Assembly: GCA_030652755.1 (NCBI GenBank)
Contig: JAUSPV010000045.1
Location: 1 to 52,407, forward strand
Direction of reading: 5' to 3'
From: Caulobacter sp.
GTDB lineage: Bacteria; Pseudomonadota; Alphaproteobacteria; Caulobacterales; Caulobacteraceae
DNA length: 52,407 bases
How positions within the stretch are numbered: the first letter of the stretch is position 1; every line of letters begins with the position of its first letter. The translations under genes and the position numbers were made by a program. The notes below the pieces were generated by a model that searched no databases, was not told where the DNA came from, and saw only the letters and a program-made list of their open reading frames with translations. Positions 46,220-52,407 of the stretch are shown here, piece after piece.

Positions 46220-47896
46220 ATGTCCGAAGACGCCGTCGAACGCGAATCCATGGAGTACGACGTCGTCATCGTCGGCGGCGGCCCCTCGGGCCTGGCCGCG
46301 GCGATCCGGCTCAAGCAGCTCGAGGCCGAGCAGGGCCGCGAGGTCTCCGTCGCGCTCATCGAGAAGGGGTCCGAGGTCGGCGCCCACATCCTGTCCGGCG
46401 CGGTCATCGATCCCAAGGCGCTTAACGAGCTCATCCCTGACTGGAAGGCGCTGGGCGCCCCGCTCGACACGCCGGTCACCAAGGACAAGTTCCTCCTGCT
46501 GGGTCCGCAGGGCGAACTGGACCTGCCGATGTTCGCCCTGCCGCCGTTCATGCACAACGACGGCTGCTACATCGCCTCGCTGGCCAACCTGACCCGCTGG
46601 CTGGCCGGGCAGGCCGAGGCGCTGGGCGTGGAGATCTATCCGGGCTTCGCGGCCTCCGACCTGGTCTATCGCGAGGACGGCTCGGTGAAGGGCGTCGTCG
46701 TCGGCGTGGTCGGCATCGGCAAGGACGGCGAGCACAAGCCCGACTACCAGCCGGGCATGGAGCTGCACGGCAAGTACGTGTTCATCGCCGAGGGCGTGCG
46801 CGGCTCGCTGGCCAAGCAGCTGGAGGCGAAGTTCGACCTGCGCGAGGGCAAGAGCCCGCAGAAGTACGGCATCGGCATCAAGGAGCTGTGGCAGGTTCCC
46901 GACGCCAACTTCCGCCCGGGCCTGGCCCAGCACACCACGGGCTGGCCTTTGGACGACAAGACCGGCGGCGGCAGCTTCATGTACCACTTCGGGGAGAACT
47001 ACGTGGCCATCGGCTACGTCGTGCACCTGAACTACAAGAACCCCTGGCTGTCGCCGTTCGACGAGTTCCAGCAGTTCAAGCACCACCCGTCGGTCAAGCC
47101 CTACCTGGAAGGCGGCAAGCGCATCGCCTACGGCGCCCGCGCCATCACGGAGGGCGGCTGGCAATCGATCCCCAAGCTCAGCTTCCCGGGCGGCGTCTTG
47201 ATCGGTTGCTCGGCCGGCTTCGTGAATGTACCGCGCATCAAGGGCAGCCACAACGCCATGAAGTCCGGCATGCTGGCCGCCGAGGCCGCCTTCGCCGCGC
47301 TCGGCGAGGGTCGGCAGGGTGACGCGCTGACCAGCTACCAGACCGCCTTCGAGGGCAGCTGGATCGCGAAGGAACTGAAGGTCGTCCGCAACGCCAAGCC
47401 GCTGCTCACCAAGCTCGGCACCTTCCTGGGCGGCGCGGTCGGCATGTTCGATATGTGGTGCACCCATCTGCTGGGCGGCTTCTCGTTCCTCGGCACGCTC
47501 AAGCACGAGAAGACCGACGCCGCCTCCACCGGGCTGGCGGCCGACTACCCGCAACTGGCCTATCCCAAGCCCGACGGCGTGATCAGCTTCGACAAGCTGA
47601 GCTCGGTCTTCCTGTCGGCGACCAACCACGAGGAAGATCAGCCGGCGCACCTGCGGCTCAGGGATCCCTCGGTGCCGATCAACGTCAACCTGCCCCGCTA
47701 CGGCGAGCCGGCGCGGCTCTACTGCCCGGCGGGCGTCTACGAGGTGCTGTACGACGAGGCGGGGAACAATCCGAAGTTCCAGATCAACGCCCAGAACTGC
47801 GTCCACTGCAAAACCTGCGACATCAAGGACCCGTCGCAGAACATCGTCTGGACCACCCCTGAAGGCGGCGGCGGTCCGAACTACCCGAACATGTAG
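46220..47896 (+). CDS. Electron transfer flavoprotein-ubiquinone oxidoreductase
   Basis: Membrane-associated enzyme that passes electrons from ETF, reduced by acyl-CoA dehydrogenases, to ubiquinone. The 558-residue product has the FAD motif DVVIVGGGPSGLAAAIRL near residue 14, membrane-contact and quinone regions (HFGENYVAIGYVVHLNYKNP, LIGCSAGFVNVPRIKGSHNA), and the C-terminal [4Fe-4S] cysteines in YCPAGVYEV and NCVHCKTCDIKDPSQNIVW. The end, EGGGGPNYPNM, is conserved. The start may be ATG 46220 or the second ATG at 46250. Confidence 0.96.
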   Translation: MSEDAVERESMEYDVVIVGGGPSGLAAAIRLKQLEAEQGREVSVALIEKGSEVGAHILSGAVIDPKALNELIPDWKALGAPLDTPVTKDKFLLLGPQGELDLPMFALPPFMHNDGCYIASLANLTRWLAGQAEALGVEIYPGFAASDLVYREDGSVKGVVVGVVGIGKDGEHKPDYQPGMELHGKYVFIAEGVRGSLAKQLEAKFDLREGKSPQKYGIGIKELWQVPDANFRPGLAQHTTGWPLDDKTGGGSFMYHFGENYVAIGYVVHLNYKNPWLSPFDEFQQFKHHPSVKPYLEGGKRIAYGARAITEGGWQSIPKLSFPGGVLIGCSAGFVNVPRIKGSHNAMKSGMLAAEAAFAALGEGRQGDALTSYQTAFEGSWIAKELKVVRNAKPLLTKLGTFLGGAVGMFDMWCTHLLGGFSFLGTLKHEKTDAASTGLAADYPQLAYPKPDGVISFDKLSSVFLSATNHEEDQPAHLRLRDPSVPINVNLPRYGEPARLYCPAGVYEVLYDEAGNNPKFQINAQNCVHCKTCDIKDPSQNIVWTTPEGGGGPNYPNM

Positions 47897-47962
47897 GGCG
47901 GGCTTCTCACGCGACGCACGATCCGCCTTGCCGCCGCCAAAGTTTGCGGCAAGGTGGGCGGC

Positions 47963-49702
47963 ATGAAGCTGCGTCACGCCTTGCCTGTTCTCGCCCCCCT
48001 CGCCTTCGCCGCCGCCGCGGCGCTGGCCGCGCCCGCCGTCGCCAAGCCCGCCAGGGTCGAGGCGCCGAGCTCTGACGTGGCGTTCGGGGAGAGCGGTCGA
48101 GGGTCGCCCTACGGCCTGTTCCTGGCCGGGCAGGCGGCGATGAAGGATGGCCGCAACGCGCTGGCGCTACAGTACTTCGACCGCGCCACGGCCTCCGACA
48201 TCGACCTGGACGGCAAGACCATCAACCGGCGGGCCTTCATCGCGGCGGTCTTCGCCGGCGACGTGCCCCGCGCGGCCAGGCTGGCGCCCGGCGAGGACGC
48301 CGGCCTGACGCTGCAGCGTCTCGGCGCGCTGGAAAAGGTTGTCGACGCCATCGCCAACGGCCGGGCCCGCGAGGCCCAGGACATCCTGGCCAGCGGCGCG
48401 GTCAGTATTCCGCATCGCCCGGTCGCGGCGCTGCTCGCGCCCTGGGCCGCCGCCGCCGCGGGCGACAAGGAGGGCGCGGTGGCGCGTCCTGACCTGCGCG
48501 GCGACCGGCTGGTCGAGGTGTTCGGCCAGCTCGGCCAGGCCCAGCTGTTCGAGCGGGCCAAGCGCTACGACGAGGCCGAGACCGACTACATGGCTCTGAC
48601 CAGCCTGGGCGACGCCGGCCTGCTGTTCATGCTCGATCACGGCGCCTTCCTGGAACGGCGCGGCCGTCGCGCCGAGGCGATCGTCCTCTACGACAAGGGC
48701 CTCCAGCAGGCGCCGGGGGACGCCGGTCTGCTGGCCGCCCGTGATCGCGCCGCCCGTCGCGGCAAGGCGCCGCCGCTGCCCACCGCGCGCCAAGGCGCCG
48801 CGCGCGCCATCCTGCCGTTCGCCACCGCCCTGGTTGGCGAGCGCCAGAGCGAGATGGCGCTGGCCTATGTCCGGATGTCCCTCTACCTCGACCCGACCCG
48901 CGAGGACGCCCGGGTTCTGCTCGGCGATGTTCTGAACGCGCTCGACGATTCCGACGGCGCCCGCGAGGCCTATGCCGCCATCCCGAGCGGGTCGCCCTAT
49001 TACGCCGCCGCCCGGGCCAAGCTGGCCTGGAGTTATCAGTCCGCCAAGGACGCCGACCGGGGACTGGGCATGGCCCGGCAGGCCTACGAGGCCTATCCGG
49101 CTGATCGCGACGCGGCCGTGACCTATGCCGACCTTCTGCGCGCCAACGAACAGTTCGCCGAGTCGGCGGTGGTTCTCGACGGCGTCATCACCCGCGCCGG
49201 CGGCACGCCCGACTGGCGCCTGCTCTACATGCGCGGCATCGCGCTGGAGCGGTCCGGGCAGTGGCCCGCCGCCGAGAAGGACCTGGTCGCGGCCCTGGCC
49301 CAGCAGCCCAACGAGCCCGACCTGCTCAACTACCTGGGTTACGCCTGGATCGATCGCGGAGAGCGGCTCGCCGAGGCCATGGACATGGTCAAGCGGGCCG
49401 TCGCCGCCAATCCGCGCTCGGGCGCCATGGTCGACTCGCTTGGTTGGGCCTACTTCCGTATCGGTGACTTCCGCCGAGCGGTGGAGAAGCTGGAGGAGGC
49501 GGTCCTGCTGTCGCCCGCCGATCCGGAGATCAACAATCACCTGGGCGACGCCTACTGGCGCGTCGGCCGCCAGATCGAGGCCCGGTTCCAGTGGAGCCGC
49601 GCCCTGACGCTTGATCCGCCGCCCCAGATCAAGGCCGACGCCGAGGCCAAGCTGAAGAGCGGCCTGCCGCCGGTCGCGGCGAGCGCTGTGGCCAGCAACT
49701 AG
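47963..49702 (+). CDS. Secreted tetratricopeptide-repeat protein
   Basis: A 579-residue exported protein with a signal peptide (MKLRHALPVLAPLAFAAAAA, cleaved near AVA at about residue 27) and helical TPR units through most of the length. These are clearest at about 180-250, 290-350 and 375-540 (for example NYLGYAWIDRGERLAEAMDM, VDSLGWAYFRIGDFRRAVEK, and NNHLGDAYWRVGRQIEARFQ). TPR proteins act as scaffolds; the partner is unknown. ATG 47963 is chosen over the in-frame GTG/ATG a few codons upstream. It precedes ispE, 65 bases away. Confidence 0.85.
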   Translation: MKLRHALPVLAPLAFAAAAALAAPAVAKPARVEAPSSDVAFGESGRGSPYGLFLAGQAAMKDGRNALALQYFDRATASDIDLDGKTINRRAFIAAVFAGDVPRAARLAPGEDAGLTLQRLGALEKVVDAIANGRAREAQDILASGAVSIPHRPVAALLAPWAAAAAGDKEGAVARPDLRGDRLVEVFGQLGQAQLFERAKRYDEAETDYMALTSLGDAGLLFMLDHGAFLERRGRRAEAIVLYDKGLQQAPGDAGLLAARDRAARRGKAPPLPTARQGAARAILPFATALVGERQSEMALAYVRMSLYLDPTREDARVLLGDVLNALDDSDGAREAYAAIPSGSPYYAAARAKLAWSYQSAKDADRGLGMARQAYEAYPADRDAAVTYADLLRANEQFAESAVVLDGVITRAGGTPDWRLLYMRGIALERSGQWPAAEKDLVAALAQQPNEPDLLNYLGYAWIDRGERLAEAMDMVKRAVAANPRSGAMVDSLGWAYFRIGDFRRAVEKLEEAVLLSPADPEINNHLGDAYWRVGRQIEARFQWSRALTLDPPPQIKADAEAKLKSGLPPVAASAVASN

Positions 49703-49767
49703 TCCTCTCCGTCTTCGGTGAGGACGGAAGTCTTGCGGCTCATCGGCGATGGTGGTGAAGGTTCACC

Positions 49768-50637
49768 ATGAGCCTCTCCGCATTCGCACCGGCCAAGGTG
49801 AACCTGTTCCTGCACGTCGGGCCGCTGGCGGCGGACGGCTATCATCCGCTGGCCAGTCTGATGGTCTTCGCCGACGTCGGCGACACCGTGGCTGTGCAGG
49901 CGGCCGAGGCGCCGGAATTCCAGGTCACCGGGCCGTTCGGATCCCTGGTCGAGGATGGCCCCGACAACCTGGTCGTGCAGGCGGCCCGGGCGCTGTTCGA
50001 GCATGTGAAGGGGCCCCAGCCGCCGTTCCGGCTGCTGCTCGACAAGCAGCTGCCCGTGGCGGCGGGCCTGGGCGGGGGGTCGTCCGACGCCGGGGCGACG
50101 CTGCGGCTGCTGAACTCCGCGCTCGATCTGGCCATCCAGGACGAGATGCTGAGCGCCATCGCGGCGCGGCTGGGCGCCGACGGGCCCGTCTGCCTGTGGG
50201 GCAAGGCCGCCATCGCGCGGGGCAGGGGCGACCGCCTCAGCGCGCCGCCGGCCTTCGCGCCGATCGACGCGGTGCTGGTCAATCCGCGCGTGCCCTCGTC
50301 CACTGGCGCGGTCTACCGGGCCTATGACGAGGCCGGCGCGCCGGGCGGCGCCGACCTGCCGCCGATGCCTGACGCCTTCGAGAGCCCCGAGGAGATGGCC
50401 GCCATCCTCAACTGGTGCCGCAACGACCTCGAGGCGCCGGCCGTGCGTCTGGCGCCGGCCATCGGCGAGGTGCTGGAGACGTTGCGCGGCGAGCCCGAGA
50501 CCCTGCTGGCCCGGATGAGCGGCTCGGGCGCCACCTGCTTCGCCCTCTGCGCCGGCGATATCGAGGCCGAGGGCCTGGCCGAGCGCCTGGAGCAGATGCG
50601 GCCCGACTGGTGGGTGAGGCGCTGCCGGCTTTCGTGA
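49768..50637 (+). CDS. ispE: 4-diphosphocytidyl-2-C-methyl-D-erythritol kinase
   Basis: GHMP kinase of the MEP isoprenoid pathway, phosphorylating CDP-ME with ATP. The 289-residue product has APAKVNLFLHVGPLAADGYH (residues 7-26), the ATP-binding LPVAAGLGGGSSDAGATLRL (about 94-113), and RMSGSGATCFALCAG near the C-terminus. It is the standard length. A GGGGACA-family palindrome and the amtB terminator follow. Confidence 0.96.
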   Translation: MSLSAFAPAKVNLFLHVGPLAADGYHPLASLMVFADVGDTVAVQAAEAPEFQVTGPFGSLVEDGPDNLVVQAARALFEHVKGPQPPFRLLLDKQLPVAAGLGGGSSDAGATLRLLNSALDLAIQDEMLSAIAARLGADGPVCLWGKAAIARGRGDRLSAPPAFAPIDAVLVNPRVPSSTGAVYRAYDEAGAPGGADLPPMPDAFESPEEMAAILNWCRNDLEAPAVRLAPAIGEVLETLRGEPETLLARMSGSGATCFALCAGDIEAEGLAERLEQMRPDWWVRRCRLS

Positions 50638-50646
50638 TCCGCTGAC

Positions 50647-50673
50647 GGGGACACGCACTGAAGTGCATGCCCC
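50647..50673. repeat. GGGGACA-family palindrome between ispE and amtB
   Basis: GGGGACACGCACT-GA-AGTGCATGCCCC at 50647-50673. The central 24 bases are the reverse complement of the element at 35646-35669 with one difference, so the same repeat occurs here in the opposite orientation. Confidence 0.7.
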
Positions 50674-50690
50674 CCCGCCGGAAAAGCCAA

Positions 50691-50718
50691 GGGCGCGGAC
50701 CCTTTCGGATCCGCGCCC
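50691..50718 (-). terminator. Rho-independent terminator after amtB
   Basis: GGGCGCGGA (50691-50699) pairs with TCCGCGCCC (50710-50718). On the minus strand the hairpin is followed by a T-rich stretch (AAAA at 50682-50685 on the plus strand), so it can end amtB transcription 27 bases after its stop. Confidence 0.65.
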
Positions 50719-50744
50719 CCGGTACGCTTGTAGTTGGTCGTCTA

Positions 50745-52283
50745 TCAGGCGTGGTAGGCGCGTTCACCGTGCTCGGTGATGTCCAGGCCTTCCTCTTCGG
50801 TTTCCGGGCTGACCCGCAGGCCGACCGTGAACTTGATGATGAAGAAGACAACCGAGGACAGGACGCCCGACCAGACCACCGTGAAGGCGACCGCCTTGAC
50901 CTGGGCCAGGACCTGGGTGGCCATGACGTAGGTGCCGTTGTCGCAGGTGGTGATGTCGCCGTCCGCCGCGCAGGTGGTGTAGTCGACGACGCCCGCGCCG
51001 CCCCATTCGGGGTTGACCAGCAGGCCGGTGGCGATGGCGCCGACGATGCCGCCGATGGCGTGGATGCCGAAGGCGTCCAGGCTGTCATCGTACTTCAGCG
51101 CGTTCTTGATGGCCGAGCAGAAGACCACGCAGATCGGGCTGACGATGAGGCCCAGGATGATGGCGCCCATCGGTCCGGCGAAGCCGGCGGCCGGCGTGAC
51201 GGCCACGAGACCGGCGACGATGCCCGAAGCCAGGCCGAGCATGGAGGCCTTCTTGCGCGTCACCCATTCCACGACCATCCAGGAGAAGCCGGCGGCGGCG
51301 GTGGCCAGGAAGGTGTTCACCATGGCCAGCGAGGCGTAGCTGTTGGCTTCCATGTTGGAGCCGGCGTTGAAGCCGAACCAACCCACCCACAGGAGGCCGG
51401 CGCCGACGAGGGTCAGCGTCAAGCTGTGCGGCGGCATCGGCTCTTTCTGGTAGCCCGAACGCTTGCCGAGGATCAGGGCGCCGGCGAGGGCGGCGATACC
51501 GGCGTTGATGTGGACCACGGTGCCGCCGGCGAAGTCGAGCGCGCCCCAGCTCCACAGCAGACCGGCCTGGATCGGCGCTTCCGGGTTCAGGGCCACGCTG
51601 TCGGGACCCGCCCACCACCAGACCATGTGGGCCATCGGGTAGTAGACCAGGATCGGCCACAGGACCGCGAACATCACGGTGGCGCTGAACTTCAGGCGCT
51701 CGGCGAGACCGCCGAGGACCAGGGCCGCGGTGATGCAGGCGAAGGTCATCTGGAAAGCCAGGAAGGTGTATTCCGGGACGTTGGTTCCGACCGAGAAGGT
51801 TCCGACTTCCGAGGACGTGTCCACGCCCTTGAGGAACATCTTGTCGAGGCCGCCGACGAACAGGTCGGCCGTGCCGCCGTCCGTGAAGGCCAGGCTGTAG
51901 CCCCACAGCGCCCAGGTGATCATGCCCACCACGGTGACCGTGGAGACCTGCATCAGCATGGACAGCATGTTCTTCTGGCGAACCAGGCCGCCGTAGAACA
52001 GGGCCAGGCCCGGGATGATCATCAGCAGCACGAGCAGCGCCGAGAGCATCATCCAGGCGTTATCGGCCTTGTTCATCGAGGTTTCGATGGTCGGCGCCTC
52101 GGCGGCCGCCGGAGCGGCGGCCTCGGGCGCCGGAGCCGGCGCCGCCTCGGCCGGAGCCGCAACGGTTGTTTCGGCGGCGGGAGGCGCGGCCTCCTGGGCG
52201 AATGCGGGAGCCGCCATTGGCGCTCCGGCGAGTACGGCGACGGCGGTCAATGCCGCCAGCCGTCCGAGAAGTGTTGATTTCAT
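50745..52283 (-). CDS. amtB: Ammonium transporter AmtB
   Basis: Inner-membrane ammonia/ammonium channel controlled by GlnK. The 512-residue product has a cleavable signal (residues 1-29), an Ala/Pro-rich linker (about 30-70), then the Amt fold of eleven membrane helices. Recognisable pieces are LVLLMIIPGLALFYGGLVRQ, FQMTFACITAALVLGGLAER, and the pore histidines in VVHINAGIAALAGALI and FGIHAIGGIVGAIATGLL. ATG 52283 opens the signal; a longer frame to 52340 overlaps glnK. It is 31 bases downstream of glnK, in the usual glnK-amtB order. Confidence 0.96.
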   Translation of the reverse strand: MKSTLLGRLAALTAVAVLAGAPMAAPAFAQEAAPPAAETTVAAPAEAAPAPAPEAAAPAAAEAPTIETSMNKADNAWMMLSALLVLLMIIPGLALFYGGLVRQKNMLSMLMQVSTVTVVGMITWALWGYSLAFTDGGTADLFVGGLDKMFLKGVDTSSEVGTFSVGTNVPEYTFLAFQMTFACITAALVLGGLAERLKFSATVMFAVLWPILVYYPMAHMVWWWAGPDSVALNPEAPIQAGLLWSWGALDFAGGTVVHINAGIAALAGALILGKRSGYQKEPMPPHSLTLTLVGAGLLWVGWFGFNAGSNMEANSYASLAMVNTFLATAAAGFSWMVVEWVTRKKASMLGLASGIVAGLVAVTPAAGFAGPMGAIILGLIVSPICVVFCSAIKNALKYDDSLDAFGIHAIGGIVGAIATGLLVNPEWGGAGVVDYTTCAADGDITTCDNGTYVMATQVLAQVKAVAFTVVWSGVLSSVVFFIIKFTVGLRVSPETEEEGLDITEHGERAYHA

Positions 52284-52314
52284 CGTCGCTATCCCCTTGT
52301 CCCGATGATGTTGG

Positions 52315-52407
<93 letters not shown>

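Noticed and set aside
50667-52277. 536-codon open frame antisense to amtB
   Set aside because: Mirror of a clear AmtB gene; composition (His, Asp, Gly, Arg) is typical of an antisense shadow.

Overview
The window reads as a piece of a Caulobacteraceae chromosome (Caulobacter, Phenylobacterium or a close relative). Its base composition is very GC-rich, the coding is dense, and starts often overlap the preceding stop. The clearest lineage markers are the flagellar block fliX / flgI-cheL-flbY, a DipM-type LysM/LytM division protein, and alphaproteobacterial regulatory motifs: CtrA boxes, GAAC-N7-GAAC LexA boxes and FixK boxes. No rRNA, tRNA, CRISPR array, insertion sequence or prophage gene was seen, and no gene-free stretch exceeds 300 bases. 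The genus is inference.

Layout. 238-1916: tatABC twin-arginine translocase, bracketed by copies of a palindromic intergenic repeat. 2095-6592: serS, surE-pcm and a dipM-like gene with a perfect CtrA box. 6589-12279: a DUF815-type ATPase, then yajC-secD-secF with a Mth938-like gene, a FixK-box-linked PuuD-like membrane protein and a phytoene-synthase-like protein. 12283-18130: trmFO, then four related multi-pass membrane proteins of unknown role with a GST gene among them. 18149-22927: divergent uvrA and aidB around a LexA box. 22924-28651: DUF1203, group III globin, ABC-F ATPase, hybrid histidine kinase, thioesterase and its TetR neighbour. 28774-33216: orphan ParA, acyl-CoA dehydrogenase, flbY-cheL-flgI and divergent fliX. 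33315-37679: dksA, an NTF2-like protein, gltX, tlyA and two glycine-zipper proteins. 37860-43364: RNA methyltransferase, a LexA-box-linked radical SAM protein, a small glycosyltransferase, a lytic transglycosylase and a secreted protein. 43461-52407: an OYE-family oxidoreductase, family 4 uracil-DNA glycosylase, two small ORFs, ETF-ubiquinone oxidoreductase, a TPR protein, ispE, amtB and the end of glnK.

How the genes fit together. Most are housekeeping: protein export (Tat and Sec), translation (serS, gltX), RNA modification (trmFO, tlyA, RNA m5U methyltransferase) and repair (surE/pcm for damaged metabolites and proteins; uvrA, aidB and uracil-DNA glycosylase for DNA). Two exact LexA boxes tie uvrA/aidB and the radical SAM gene to the SOS response. 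CtrA and sigma-54 motifs place dipM and the flagellar genes under cell-cycle and flagellar-hierarchy control. FixK-type boxes suggest low-oxygen control of the PuuD-like protein and the globin.

The least explained parts are the four-paralogue membrane-protein cluster, the PuuD-like stand-alone membrane domain with its FixK box, the orphan ParA with a sigma-54-like promoter, and a family of GGGGACA-ended palindromes, one of which supplies the stop codon of tlyA.
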